DNA of 64,000 nucleotides from Endotrypanum monterogeii (GCA_000333855.2 CM007332.1:403236-467235); one strand, 5' to 3'; numbered from the stretch's first letter, positions 19,129 through 30,187 are shown. Notes: a model not told the origin generated them from the letters alone. Numbers and translations: made by a program.

Positions 19129-21750
19129 ATGCCACCCAAACTAACCTCCAAAAATATTTTCGATGTCGTCTTTGAGCAGCTTCCAGCAGATTGTTTCATA
19201 GACACCGGACCGTCGTCCCTCAAAGAGGAGCTGATGCTGGAGGCAGCAGGGATGCTGGGTAGTGCCGGCAAGGGTGCCACATCTCAGCGTGATATGCATC
19301 GAGGGGGTACAAACGCAGCCAACAATGGCAGCAATTGCAATGGATTTCTGGGCTACCGGCGAGACCTGCTTTCCTCCGCATCTGTTGCTGCAACAGCAGC
19401 CATGGCTCGATCTATGAGTCGTTCGGCCCGCGCTGCGCCAGAGGCTTCCGCCGCTACCGCGGCCCCAGGACATCGGGTACACCTTGCCGAAGACGACGTC
19501 CTAGACGGTGACGCGCTGGGCGACGACACTTCTTCGCCGCTCTCGGGAGAGGCGCCCCCGCCATCGTACACATCCGCTCTGGGCCCCTCAGCGGGGGCAG
19601 CTTCCGCTAGTCTAGTTCGGGGGGTAGACGATGAAGTAGATATTTCCGGTACTGATAACTTGGCATGCGGATATCGAGGTAATCGCCACCGTGCCGGAGA
19701 GGAACGCGACGGCGACGGGGATGCCGCAGAGGTAGAGGGGGACTTCGAAATGCAGATGGACGCTGAGGACAATGCGGTCAGGGAGGCTACTAAGTATGCT
19801 GGCTTTGTTGCAGAGATGCAGGCCGCCGAGGAGGCCCGGGTGGGAACACAGGGAGCAGCTTCTCAGCAGCTCGTGGGCGGCGTAGCATCGGACCAACACA
19901 ATGCTCAGGCTGGAGTGAGGGCTAAGCGTGCCATGAGTGAGATCGGCACTGGCGTGGGTGGCAGTGGCAGTCGTGTACTCGGCAGAGGTGACGCCGCCGG
20001 TGCGGAGGGGGTTGCGGCCTCGAAGTCGACGCGTCCAACCGATGAGTCGAGCTTAACAGCAGCAACCAGTGCGTCCGTGGCGGTCGGGGCGTCGTCGACT
20101 GCTGTCTCCGGCGCAGCGAATCCGCGCATCAAGGGTGACGTGGGTGATCGTGTGTCGCTGGCGCACTCAGTGGCGCGATCTCAGACGGGCAGTGTAGGGA
20201 CCGCAGTCCCTGATATTGAGCACGTAGCGGCAGGAGGGTTGCTTGCGCAACAACCTTTTGGATTCGGAGGCCTTCCTCAGCGAGGTGGTGTCCTCACAGC
20301 GGCTGAGCAGCTGGCTCGCATGCCCCCTGGTCTCGATCACGTGTACACAGGCGCCTGCGTCATGTATCGCCACCCGAAAAATTTTGGGTTCATCTCGCCA
20401 GACATCGGTGGGCCTGACGTCTACTTTGTTAGTGACAGCATCACACTTTCATTCACGAAATTGGCCCTTCGTTCTTTTTACCTGCGCAATGGCATGGCGG
20501 TTCCGCCGTCGGTCGCCGCGGCATATCGCATGGGCATGCCAAGGGAGGGCACAGCAGGACCGGGAGATGACAAGGCGCCAATCAGCGGGGCGTCAGGGTC
20601 TGCTGTGGAGGTTCTGACTAACGCAGAGGCGGGGGGTTTGCAGTCGGCTCAAGTGTCGTCACCGAACCCCGCGGTGACGGAAAGCTCAGCGGGTGTGTGT
20701 CTTGAGGGGCAGGGGCAGATGGAAAAAAGCGGTGGCCTCCCTGCCCAGTCAGGCGTTCTCGGAGCTTTTCCTGCGTTGACAGCTTTGGCGGAGGGGATGG
20801 GTGACCGCGTTTCGATCCCGCCCACCACCTCAGATGAGCTATCGTGGGCAGAGAAAGCGGCCTCACTGCTTACCAGTACCACTGCGCGGCTCCTCCAATA
20901 TCAAGTGGACCAGGGCATCGGTGGCGGCATTCGGGTGGGGGACCGCGTGAGCTTTGTCGTCACCCGGAATCACGCCGGCCGTGGAGGTGGCGGGCGCCTT
21001 CTGCGGGCTGAGTTTGTTCGCGGTGTGCCAGCGGTGGAGATGGCGATGCCGTTGGAGCAAAGCTGGTTTTATCCTTTGTTCCCAGGTGTTGTCGGGCGAA
21101 AGACATATACACCCTACGATGTTCAGTCGATGCACGCATCTTCTTCTTTTCCAGGCTCGTCCTCTGGTGATGGTGGTGTCGCCCCGTTGCCACCGTCCAC
21201 CAGCTCAGCTGCTTCCCTCCCCCCTGCCTCACCTGTTCTCATTCGTTACACCGGCTGTGTGCGCACATACGACGCGGAGGAGCAGCGCGGGTACATCCGC
21301 TGCGATGAGTCGGGAGGCGATTCCGGCTCTAACACACCGGATGTCATATTTCATACACACTCGGTGCTCTGGGACCTGGCGCGGTGCCCAAGCTCAAAGC
21401 GACATGTGAAGGAGAGCTTGCGGCTGGCCTACAGTGTTTGTGGGACGGAGCGCAACGGCAAATATATCGCCACGCTGATCACTAATCCTCATGGCGAGCC
21501 ATTGTGTGAAGAAAATATGACGTTCGCCGATCACGTGCAACCGTTTTTCGCGACAGACGCAGGTGGTGCGGGTCGGCGGCGTGGGCGTGGTGAAGAGGGC
21601 GGGGGAGTGATGAGTGGTCACGCAGCCATGAGCACGGGCAGCGGCGCCGGCCCAAGCACCGATGGTGCTGGCGGTGACAAAAAGCGTGCGAAGGCAGCGG
21701 AGGACGACATGCTGCTACTCTATGCGGAGGACGACTACCCGTTTATGTAG
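19129..21750 (+). CDS. Protein with cold-shock-like (CSD/OB) segments, probable nucleic-acid binding
   Basis: The 873-residue protein has an Ala/Gly/Ser-rich, probably disordered N-terminal half (about 60-400). A cold-shock-like strand pair follows at about 406-440 (NFGFISPD then DVYFVSD, compare the CSD consensus KGFGFI and DVFVH). Its expected second half (GDRVSFVVTRN, then LLRAEFVRGV) appears only at about 601-640, after a low-complexity insertion. A second CSD-like unit lies at about 706-790 (GCVRTYDAEEQRGYIRCD, DVIFHTHSV, then a strand near 776-785). The C-terminus is Gly-rich and ends in a short acidic/aromatic tail after a KKRAK basic patch. Cold-shock domains bind single-stranded RNA or DNA, so an RNA-binding role is inferred. 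The aromatic RNP-type residues are only partly kept. No exact orthologue name is offered. Confidence 0.65.
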   Translation: MPPKLTSKNIFDVVFEQLPADCFIDTGPSSLKEELMLEAAGMLGSAGKGATSQRDMHRGGTNAANNGSNCNGFLGYRRDLLSSASVAATAAMARSMSRSARAAPEASAATAAPGHRVHLAEDDVLDGDALGDDTSSPLSGEAPPPSYTSALGPSAGAASASLVRGVDDEVDISGTDNLACGYRGNRHRAGEERDGDGDAAEVEGDFEMQMDAEDNAVREATKYAGFVAEMQAAEEARVGTQGAASQQLVGGVASDQHNAQAGVRAKRAMSEIGTGVGGSGSRVLGRGDAAGAEGVAASKSTRPTDESSLTAATSASVAVGASSTAVSGAANPRIKGDVGDRVSLAHSVARSQTGSVGTAVPDIEHVAAGGLLAQQPFGFGGLPQRGGVLTAAEQLARMPPGLDHVYTGACVMYRHPKNFGFISPDIGGPDVYFVSDSITLSFTKLALRSFYLRNGMAVPPSVAAAYRMGMPREGTAGPGDDKAPISGASGSAVEVLTNAEAGGLQSAQVSSPNPAVTESSAGVCLEGQGQMEKSGGLPAQSGVLGAFPALTALAEGMGDRVSIPPTTSDELSWAEKAASLLTSTTARLLQYQVDQGIGGGIRVGDRVSFVVTRNHAGRGGGGRLLRAEFVRGVPAVEMAMPLEQSWFYPLFPGVVGRKTYTPYDVQSMHASSSFPGSSSGDGGVAPLPPSTSSAASLPPASPVLIRYTGCVRTYDAEEQRGYIRCDESGGDSGSNTPDVIFHTHSVLWDLARCPSSKRHVKESLRLAYSVCGTERNGKYIATLITNPHGEPLCEENMTFADHVQPFFATDAGGAGRRRGRGEEGGGVMSGHAAMSTGSGAGPSTDGAGGDKKRAKAAEDDMLLLYAEDDYPFM

Positions 21751-21804
21751 GTGTGTGTGTATGTGTGTGTGTGCGTGTCAGTCGGGGAAACTGCAGGATC
21801 GCTT

Positions 21805-21828
21805 GCACACACACACACACACACACAC
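21805..21828. repeat. (CA)n microsatellite
   Basis: About 12 CA units shortly after the stop codon of the cold-shock-like gene, in its probable 3' UTR. Confidence 0.9.
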
Positions 21829-22294
21829 GACTTCCCGAATAAAAGTGATGCGTTCCATATATCTAGTGAGGTCGGCCGTTTGCTGAGAGATTATAATGAT
21901 GACAATTTCCCTTTTTTTTTTTTTTGGAGTGCGGGAGACGGTGCTGGTGCGCTGTGCATGCAGTTGTGGAAGAAAAATACGACAGCGGCGGGGGCACCAG
22001 TGCGTGCCAAGATTGCGCCTGCTGTTCCTTGTGCACGAACACACGCGGGTGGCCACGCCAGCGGCGTACTTAGCGAGTATACACAAGTCGTTCACATGAC
22101 CGACAAGCTGCTTTGATTGACCCATAGTGCATCTTTTTCGTGTACTCGCTTTATGATGTATCCCTAGACGTACCCGAGTCTTTAACATGTCTCTTTCTCC
22201 CCAGCGTGGGTTCACCAAGCGATTTCATACACTTCTTCTTTGCTTCCCCCCCCACCCCCCCTTGTTTCCTATCACTACCCTTCATACATAAACA

Positions 22295-22295
22295 T

Positions 22296-22333
<38 letters not shown>
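22295..22333. repeat. Compound (CA)n(TA)n microsatellite
   Basis: About 11 CA units followed directly by about 8 TA units. Confidence 0.9.
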
Positions 22334-23720
22334 CTATATGTATATTTATATCTATATGCAAACGTATATTTACATTTGTGAGGAGGAGGACAAGTCGCTG
22401 TGAGTTGTCTTTCCTCTTCTTTGTTTTCTGGTCCCCCCCCCACCACACACACACAGTGCCCGGCTTACTTCGCAACAGTTTAGCTCGATTTGCTTTCGTG
22501 CTGTAGTTCTATACATACACGTACGGTAGAATAACCTCCAAGCGTCTGAGAAACGCGAGGTAGGAGTGTGTGGAAGTGCACACACGCACGCATTTGTTTG
22601 CAGTAGAGATACGCTGCTTGCACCTCTTTTTCTTTTTTTTTTGTTCATCGTCTCTCTTAGCTTCTTTCCTCCCTTCCTTCCACCGCCGGCTGTACTCACG
22701 CTTTGCCAGCGCTGCTCGCCTTCTCACTTTGTAGTCCGCCCAACTCGTCTTCTTCCAAAAATACCTTGCCTCCCACTTCCCCTTCGTGTAGCTGTTTTGT
22801 ATTGCTAGTGCCCTACTCCACACACCTAGACATATATACACACACATATATATACATATATATATATATATTCTCTGTACCCTTCTTTTTTTTTTCTCGA
22901 ACGAATCTCTCGCCTCATAAAGCGAGCCCCTCCTCTCTGTCCATGTGCGCTTGGGGGGGGAGGGAGGCACGATACCGCTGAGGTAGGCACCCACACACAC
23001 ACGTACCAAAGGGAAAGATCCCTTGCCCCATATTTGTTCCCCTCTCTTAAAAGAGGTCGGTGGGGTGTCGAGTGAGGGGCGACAGGAGTGCATTTGAAAT
23101 ACCTTTTTTTTTTTCTCTCGCAAAGGAATCCGTGCATGCCTGTGTGACTGGTTCTGTTTGGAGCTCGTTCTTAATCTGGTCTTCTGTACTCCCACTCAGT
23201 TGTGCACTCCGTTTTTTTCTCTCTATTTCTCTATCGAGTCGGGTGGGGAATTGTGAAGAGGGCGAAGGCGGAGACACGGATGACTGACAGTGGCCTCCTC
23301 CCTTCCCCTCTCCCATGCTACCTGCTGTGGGGGCTTCCGTTCCGCGATAGTTTTCAATTTTTTTTTTTTCGAGAGGGAAGGGAGGGTAGACTGTAAGAAG
23401 GGAGGCGAGGTTAACCTCTCCGCGCGTGCCTTGTGTGTTGTCCTCTGTATACTGCAAGCACTTCTGCGCCGCTGTGTCTCAAATTATTCCCCCCCCCGTT
23501 TTTGTCTTATAATCAACCCCCACCCCTTTCGCACTTTCTTCCGCTTTCCAGACTTCTCATCGTAAAAGGATCTCGGGGGGGGGGGATATTTTCAAGCGGT
23601 AAGAGGGTCGAGGGCTTCTACGTCCGAGCTCGACGTTGAGTTGGGTGGCTTTTTTCATTGAACACCGCACAGGGCGTCGCTGATGCATGCTTCAGAGAGC
23701 GTCCCCTAGCACCACATTTT

Positions 23721-23753
23721 GTTTTTTTTCTTTTCCTTTTTTTGCAATTTCAG
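23721..23753 (+). promoter_or_regulatory. Probable trans-splice acceptor of the first ABC gene
   Basis: A T-rich tract followed by GCAATTTCAG puts AG at 23752-23753; no ATG lies between it and the start codon at 23816. A second pyrimidine tract with AG at 23793-23794 is an alternative. Confidence 0.6.
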
Positions 23754-23815
23754 CTCCCTCTCCCCCTACTTGTCTTCATTTCTTTGCTTCCTAGGCTAGC
23801 AGGTGTACTTAAGAA

Positions 23816-26800
23816 ATGAACTGCGTCGGCTGTAGCGGCGCCGGCGATGATGGCGAGAGATCACTTGGGCACTCATCACCGCAAAAGACTTGTGTCGGTG
23901 TTCACTCCGTTGACTCCGCCCCCATCGCCGGATCTCGTCATGCTGATGAGAAGCAACAGTGCTCGCTGTTATTAAACTCTTGGTGGTGTTACTCAAGCGG
24001 CTTCGGCACTGCACTTCGTCGTTTTTTCCAGATCACAAAGACGTCTTTGCTCAGCGCGGCGAAATGGGGTGATGCCGACGATGGCGACCGGCGCTTGTTT
24101 TCGTTTCTCCGTTCAGGTGCCTCCTCACGGGGATTCTATTCGTGGTACGATGCTCTGCCGACCACCCGACTTTGCTCCATCATTTTGCCGCAGGAGAGCG
24201 ATGGTCCCCTCATTCTTCACCTGGCAGTGCTGCTGGTAGGCTTGGAGGTCATGCAGGCAACGACCTTTTATGTTCGCTATCGGCGTGCTATGCAGGCCAG
24301 CAGAATGGAGATGGCGGATGATATGCAGGGGTGTGACAGGAGTTTAGAGGATGCTGGGCGGCAGAGCGATGCGTCTTCGACCTCATTTCACCCAGCGACA
24401 GCCGGGGCGCTGCCATCTCCAGAGGTGGAGTCGCTGAGGACTGCCCGATCTTGCCAACTGCAGGGGTCCTCGCGGGCGATGCGTCGGCTGTGTAGCTACT
24501 GGGCACTACTCGAGAAGGCAGTGCAGGCTGCCCCGCGCAAGCGTGCGGGTGCGCCAACAAGGGTGACTGATATCGGCTGTATATTTCGCTCTAGCTTCCC
24601 TGGTTGCCATACGAACGGAGGAGGTGATGAGGACCGCAGGTTCGGTCAGCTCACGTCGGACGGAGTCCCGCACGGTGCGGAGGCGGTGCTCGTGCTTCCT
24701 GACGACATCACGTTTCCCATAATGACAGGACCCTCAAAGGAGAACTCAGGACAGACCCCATTCGCAGCATCGGTGGCAGCGTCCACCGTACAGGGCGTGC
24801 CACCAGGTGCAGGGCACTCGTCTAATACAGTCTCGTCCACCGTCACAGAGGGGCCGATCGAGGTGGCGGAGCCATGGAAGGCGCTACACCTTCTGTGGAC
24901 AGATGTGGTGCGATACTCGGTGACGTACAGCGAGCTCCGCCAACTCCTCCTCGGTTGTACCGTCGCTGAGATTGGGAAGCTCTTCGAGAAGGGTGTAGCG
25001 GCGGACAGCGGTTGGCTCAGCTCGTGTACTACTCGCAGCACACAGGTACTCCAGAGTGTTTTGCAGAGTGTGAGCCGCTGCAACGCCTCGGGTGACGCGC
25101 TGTCGCATACATCCTATACCAACGTCAACTCCCCCCTTCATCCCTCTGCCGCTGCCTCCTTTTCAACGTACTGTGCCGCGAGCCCTCTATCGCGTGGATC
25201 GTCGCCACGTCACTCTGCAGACCCGCGGGTGGCTGTGGCGTGCCTTGCACTGACGTGGTACCTGTCACTTGTGCGTGAGGTCTATGAGGCTGTTATCGTG
25301 TACGAGGACGTCGAACGCTGTGCAGACGCGCTCGAGGAACTCGAGGAGTACAGTAGAGTTGTCTACGAGCACGGTATTGCGACTGGCTCCACATTTTTCG
25401 AAGAGGTGTTGCAGAGTTTTCCACAACCGCGCGCCGATGACGCAGGCAGCAACACTCACCGAGTGGCGGATACTCAAGCAGAGCGTGTCTCTGCGGAGCC
25501 TCCTCATAGTGAGCATACGATGGTGCTCCCCGAGGTTCTCAGCATGACTCATGAAGGGCCCGATGATGCGTTCGTCGGGTTGACTGAGTCCTCTGCGTGG
25601 CACCCACATCTCAGTAGCACCTGTGAGCCGCACGGCAACGATCCGCTGTGCAGCGATGCAGTTTACGGCCGGCCGACTTCTTCCTTGGTGCCGCGCGGCC
25701 AAAATGAGGTTGAGTCCGCGACGGCAGCGTCCATCCGCCTTCGTGGCGCCTCACCGCGGGCATGCTGGGCGGAGTTGAGTGCTGCTTTGGCTGCCCTCCT
25801 CCGTCGCCGACGTTTGATGGTGGTGTCGCACGTGAGAAGTCTTTTTTCCTACATGTATACGGAGAGCGTGGGGAAGGCGGTTTCATTTATGGTGCTGACA
25901 CTGCTGACGTGCCTCTCGTCTCGTGTGGCGGCGGCCGGGCTCGCAGCGCGCGAGGCCATAAGCTCCAACCTGGACACATACTACCGCGGACAGCAGGAGC
26001 TGCCGACGTCAAGCAGCGATGACGGCAGCGAAAGGGAGTCGTGTGGCGGCGGCGGGATCACTGCGCAGCAGCGAATTCTTTCGCTCTGTATATTCGAGTG
26101 CACGCGTCTTGCCGTGAACACCGTTCTTATACACACCACGCACGAGTGCATAACCGTGGCGGCATCGCAGCGGCGCAACGCCGTGAAGGCAAAGCTCTAC
26201 GAGGCCCTCACTCGTTTACCTCTGGCATTCTTCGACTTACACTCCTTTGATGAGGTGGAGCAGATCGTCTACTACGTGAACGACATTGAGGGTGTGGAGG
26301 TTCACGTGCACCAGTACGCCTGCGTCCTCGTCAAGTCGCTCTTTGCCATGCAGCACGCAATGTGCCAGCTTCCGTATCAGGCTCGTTTTTTGGTGGGCGC
26401 TACCGTTGCCGTGTCGCTCACAGTGAAATATATTGGCCAGCGCATCAAGCAATGGGTCCAAACAGCGCAGCGCATTGGGGGGGTTTTTCCTCCATGGCTG
26501 CGCGGCTTCAACGGGGACGGCACCGCGTCTGTGATGGCGGAGCTTGACGCACAGGTGGAGGAAAACACGGAAAGCAATGCACGACAGGGTGGTGTGATGC
26601 TGCGCGGGCTAGACATCGTGGCTGTTCTGCCACAGCTGCGTCCGTACGCCGCGGACCTCACCTTGATGAGGTGGTGGATGCAGCACATCCAGGCGTGCGG
26701 GGTCGCCGTCGGGTCGACAGAGGTTGCTACGTTTGCACAAAGCGCACTCATCATGTTGTACCAGGCATATGGGAAAGTACTGCCGGCTCTCGGTGGTGCA

Positions 26801-28789
26801 TTGATTACCTTCGCCGACTGGGGACTCCCAACCCTCGTTGCCAGCTACGGCGCCTCGATCGCCTTCTGTAACGTCGACGCCTTAACTCTATCGAACAGAC
26901 TCATGGAGGCGATGCGATGTGTGGGCGACACTGTCGATGCCCTGGTTGACGGGCGTCGCGTAGTGGAGGTGGTTTTGTTGAACGCCTACAAGGCAAGCGT
27001 ACTGGAAAAGATGCTGGACACGCGACGCTGGGAGCCAACCTCGGCCGACTACGCAAGGAATTTTGTTTACAAGCATGCGAGTGACGAAGCCGCCGACGCC
27101 GACGACGGCGATGAGGATCAATATCCAGGTGCCAGGTCTCACTCTGAGTCACGCGCAGCAGCAATGGCGGCGGCGGCGGCGACGACTGGTCCAACGCGGT
27201 ACGACAATCGACGCCGCATTTTACGCTCTTTCTGCCGAGCGGATTCCAAACCGACGGTGGCGGCGGCTTGGCCAGCGCGCGCCACGGCGTGGTGCGTGCG
27301 CGTGTGGCGGCGTGACTCCATCTGCTGTGTTTCGCCGCAGATCCAGGTGGTGTGCGGGTCTCTCAGACTCGTGCGGCGCGTGCTTTCGCAGGTGGGACGG
27401 ATGGTGACAGGTCGTAACACGAGGAAGCTCGGTGCATCACGGAGCCTGCATCTCCGCGGCCGCCGTCGCCGTTCACAACATGCCGCTTTTCTCAGAGGGT
27501 CTCAGCGACGACGACGAGGAGTACAACACGAGAGCCTGCCGCAGCTAGAGAGCCCTCGACAAAAGGAGGGCGGTAGCACCAGCATCTTGACGGAGGTGTG
27601 GGAGAGTCGCCAGGTCTCTGAGGATGACCTTATACAAGGTGATGGTAGGTTCCCATCGATGTCTTCCTTCAGTGACAGTTCCATTGTAGACGGCGAGGCT
27701 GCAGCAGAGGTGCTGGCGAGTGCAACTGTGCACGCGGTGACAGTGCGCAGTGTTCAGTTCTACTATCCATCGGCCCCTACAGTGCCGGTGTTCCCACGCC
27801 CCATTTCATGCTCCTTCACGCTCCAAGAAAGCACCGATGCGTCGCCGCGGACCTGTAATGCGCAAGACAGTCTCTACCATAGAGGCCGTCTTGTCTGCCT
27901 TGTCGGTCCAAGTGGACACGGAAAGTCAACGCTGCTCAGCCTCTTCCTGGGGATGTACACAAACTATGGAGCGGCAGGCGACATCCTCGACCCCGAAAAT
28001 TATGCCACGAGCGGCTTTGACGACTCCGTGGATCAACCGGAGGGCGGTGCCGCCTCACCGGGTGAGCAGGAGCTTCCTTTCACTCGCTTTGTTCCCACTC
28101 CTACGCCAGATATTGTCCTGACACTTTCGCTGCCACATACGCCGGCACCGTCTTCGGACGAACTCGAGGTGGGCGTCTCGCAGGATGCCACGTCGATCCC
28201 GGAGCCAAGCACACCATCGGAAGTGGTGCACGTGCGTCTTTCGGTCTCCTCGATTCCTCGTGACATCCTACGCGGCCATCTGTTCAGCTTTGTGCCGCAG
28301 ACTCCTGTCATCTTCTCTGGCGCCACCATCGCACACAACATAAGCCTGGAGAATTACATATCGCTCGAGCGGGAGGAGCTACTGGCCGAGATCGCGCAGT
28401 GCGCTTCGTGGGCACACTGCGAGTACATTCAGCGCTTCCCACAAGGCCTGATGACCTACATCGCCGAGAGTGGAACAGGGGCATGGGCCTCTCCACTCGC
28501 GGCTGCGTCGAGTGGGGGCGGTGGTGGTGGCGGTGGCGGCTGTGCGGTGCGACTCAGTGGCGGCCAGGCACAGCGGCTCATGGTGGCACGTGCGCTTTTC
28601 CACGGGCGTCGCGGTGGCGCTGTGTTGGTGATGGACGAGCCCACCGCCAGTCTCGACAAGGAGGTCAAGTTTCAAATTCTGGAGGAGTTGCGTGAGCTAC
28701 TGTACCGAGGTATTGTGCGCGGCATCATATGCGCAACTCACGATGACGATCTCATCGCCGTAGCAGATGAAGTCGTGCGTCTGCCGTAG
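23816..28789 (+). CDS. Large ABC-transporter-like protein with intact ATPase motifs
   Basis: This 1657-residue protein has one recognisable nucleotide-binding domain at its C-terminus. Walker A GPSGHGKS is at 1364-1371, the Q-loop VPQTP has Gln1495, the signature LSGGQ is at 1580-1584, Walker B VLVMDEP has Asp1607/Glu1608, the D-loop is SLD, and the H-loop His is 1642. All catalytic positions are present. Upstream, about residues 784-845 (KAKLYEALTRLPLAFFD followed by EVEQIVYYVNDIEGVEV) resembles the coupling region of ABCB-type exporters. Hydrophobic segments occur near 140-165, 690-705 and 860-880; the rest is long polar spacer. Walker A and the Q-loop are about 125 residues apart, roughly three times the usual distance, and a Gly run precedes the signature. 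This fits a half-transporter that needs a partner. The next gene is a full-length paralogue with decayed motifs, which makes an obligate heterodimer attractive. The substrate is unknown. Confidence 0.8.
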   Translation: MNCVGCSGAGDDGERSLGHSSPQKTCVGVHSVDSAPIAGSRHADEKQQCSLLLNSWWCYSSGFGTALRRFFQITKTSLLSAAKWGDADDGDRRLFSFLRSGASSRGFYSWYDALPTTRLCSIILPQESDGPLILHLAVLLVGLEVMQATTFYVRYRRAMQASRMEMADDMQGCDRSLEDAGRQSDASSTSFHPATAGALPSPEVESLRTARSCQLQGSSRAMRRLCSYWALLEKAVQAAPRKRAGAPTRVTDIGCIFRSSFPGCHTNGGGDEDRRFGQLTSDGVPHGAEAVLVLPDDITFPIMTGPSKENSGQTPFAASVAASTVQGVPPGAGHSSNTVSSTVTEGPIEVAEPWKALHLLWTDVVRYSVTYSELRQLLLGCTVAEIGKLFEKGVAADSGWLSSCTTRSTQVLQSVLQSVSRCNASGDALSHTSYTNVNSPLHPSAAASFSTYCAASPLSRGSSPRHSADPRVAVACLALTWYLSLVREVYEAVIVYEDVERCADALEELEEYSRVVYEHGIATGSTFFEEVLQSFPQPRADDAGSNTHRVADTQAERVSAEPPHSEHTMVLPEVLSMTHEGPDDAFVGLTESSAWHPHLSSTCEPHGNDPLCSDAVYGRPTSSLVPRGQNEVESATAASIRLRGASPRACWAELSAALAALLRRRRLMVVSHVRSLFSYMYTESVGKAVSFMVLTLLTCLSSRVAAAGLAAREAISSNLDTYYRGQQELPTSSSDDGSERESCGGGGITAQQRILSLCIFECTRLAVNTVLIHTTHECITVAASQRRNAVKAKLYEALTRLPLAFFDLHSFDEVEQIVYYVNDIEGVEVHVHQYACVLVKSLFAMQHAMCQLPYQARFLVGATVAVSLTVKYIGQRIKQWVQTAQRIGGVFPPWLRGFNGDGTASVMAELDAQVEENTESNARQGGVMLRGLDIVAVLPQLRPYAADLTLMRWWMQHIQACGVAVGSTEVATFAQSALIMLYQAYGKVLPALGGALITFADWGLPTLVASYGASIAFCNVDALTLSNRLMEAMRCVGDTVDALVDGRRVVEVVLLNAYKASVLEKMLDTRRWEPTSADYARNFVYKHASDEAADADDGDEDQYPGARSHSESRAAAMAAAAATTGPTRYDNRRRILRSFCRADSKPTVAAAWPARATAWCVRVWRRDSICCVSPQIQVVCGSLRLVRRVLSQVGRMVTGRNTRKLGASRSLHLRGRRRRSQHAAFLRGSQRRRRGVQHESLPQLESPRQKEGGSTSILTEVWESRQVSEDDLIQGDGRFPSMSSFSDSSIVDGEAAAEVLASATVHAVTVRSVQFYYPSAPTVPVFPRPISCSFTLQESTDASPRTCNAQDSLYHRGRLVCLVGPSGHGKSTLLSLFLGMYTNYGAAGDILDPENYATSGFDDSVDQPEGGAASPGEQELPFTRFVPTPTPDIVLTLSLPHTPAPSSDELEVGVSQDATSIPEPSTPSEVVHVRLSVSSIPRDILRGHLFSFVPQTPVIFSGATIAHNISLENYISLEREELLAEIAQCASWAHCEYIQRFPQGLMTYIAESGTGAWASPLAAASSGGGGGGGGGCAVRLSGGQAQRLMVARALFHGRRGGAVLVMDEPTASLDKEVKFQILEELRELLYRGIVRGIICATHDDDLIAVADEVVRLP

Positions 28790-28883
28790 CCTCATATGGG
28801 GAGTCACATTTCTATGTTTTATATACCCGAACAGCGACCAAGACAATAACAGCAATCAAGAGGCAGACGGGGGTGAGGGGCAT

Positions 28884-28910
28884 GGTGTGTGTGTGTGTGT
28901 GTGTGTGTGT
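28884..28910. repeat. (GT)n microsatellite
   Basis: About 13 GT units, about 95 bases after the stop codon of the first ABC gene. Confidence 0.9.
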
Positions 28911-29152
28911 CTATGGCACCCAAGACCCCCGGCTGGGTTATTATGTGTATTTTTTTAATTACTCATACACCTCTTTTTTCTTCTGTTTGCTCGTGGTATC
29001 ATTCTTCTTCCCTCCTCCCCCTTTTTTTTCCCTGCCCTCTACATTTTTTACAGAAAAGGTGTAAGGAGAGAGAGGCATGTCAGGGGTGGGGGGAGGGGGG
29101 AGCGACTCGCTAGTCCTACCCCTCACACATGAGGGTGCACCGGGAGAGACAA

Positions 29153-29155
<3 letters not shown>

Positions 29156-29184
<29 letters not shown>
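29156..29184. repeat. (TA)n microsatellite
   Basis: About 14 TA units, the first of two such tracts 150 bases apart. Confidence 0.9.
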
Positions 29185-29186
<2 letters not shown>

Positions 29187-29329
29187 CTTGGTGGCTCTGT
29201 GACGTGTGCAGCGTCGCACTTACACCCACACCCGAATTCTTCCTTCTCCTTCCTACACCTCATACCTCCTGTATGGGATGTAGACTGGGGTTTTGAAAAC
29301 TCTGGTGTCTTGATGGCCGAGTTATCGCA

Positions 29330-29332
<3 letters not shown>

Positions 29333-29361
<29 letters not shown>
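29333..29361. repeat. (TA)n microsatellite
   Basis: About 14 TA units, of nearly the same length as the tract at 29156-29184. Confidence 0.9.
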
Positions 29362-29365
<4 letters not shown>

Positions 29366-30164
29366 TCACAAGACTACGTCTTTCGCTTCCCTTTGTTTCT
29401 GCGGCGATGTCTGTAACAGAACGTGACTGCATTTCCTTGACAGTGCATGTGGTGACCTCTTCTCATTCCTAATAATCTCCACTCCCTCTCTTTTCCTGCC
29501 TCTTTTCTTTTGCTTTTATTATCGCATATGTATTCCTTTTGAAATTTTGTCGCTATTCTTTATCGCACCAGCTGTAGTGATGGATAGCGGTCATCGACAA
29601 CTCATGCTCTGATGTTCGTTGATACATGCCTATCCCCCCCTCCTCCTCCCTCCCCTCTTTTTTTTCTATACATCACGAGCTCATTGACGCGCAGCTCCCT
29701 CTGCTTTCTTTTCCTCGTCAAGCTTCCCTCCCTCCGTCTCGTCCACAAGATAAGAAAGAGAGGAGGGGTCTTCTCGCCACCCACCCACTCACCCACTCAC
29801 TCGCTCATATATATATACACGGGCCTGAACAGACCTCCAGACGGGTATGGTTGCTTCCTCCGCACTTTCCCTTGGTTTCCTAGTTCGTCTTGAGAACCTC
29901 AAAATCATCATCAGGGTATTTGACTTTGGGCCTCGGCACATTGTGCAAGACAACCGACGCACACACCAGTGCAGTCGATCATCACCAGCAACTGTTGTGG
30001 CTTTTGTTTTGTGCATTCTCCTTTCTCTCCTGGAAACATCCCTCTCTCCCCTCCCCTCCCCTTCTCTCCCCTCCCCTGAACGTTTGTGCATCTCTGTGTG
30101 ACTCGATTTCACCTGTTGTAACGACGCGTGTATTTATATATTCATTTATTCACCCTCTTAGCCT

Positions 30165-30187
30165 TATTATTATTATTATTATTATTA
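30165..30187. repeat. (ATT)n microsatellite
   Basis: About seven ATT units in non-coding DNA. Confidence 0.85.

Larger units (their letters stand above)
21751..23720. other. Intergenic region before the first ABC gene
   Basis: Contains a (CA)n tract at 21805-21828, a (CA)n(TA)n tract at 22295-22333, a (TA)n tract at 22852-22871 and many pyrimidine runs. Open frames on both strands are short and repeat-driven. Confidence 0.6.

Noticed and set aside
29847..30101. 84-codon plus-strand frame with a hydrophobic stretch
   Set aside because: Low GC at third positions, its second half is encoded by a C/T tract, and the upstream splice signal is weak.
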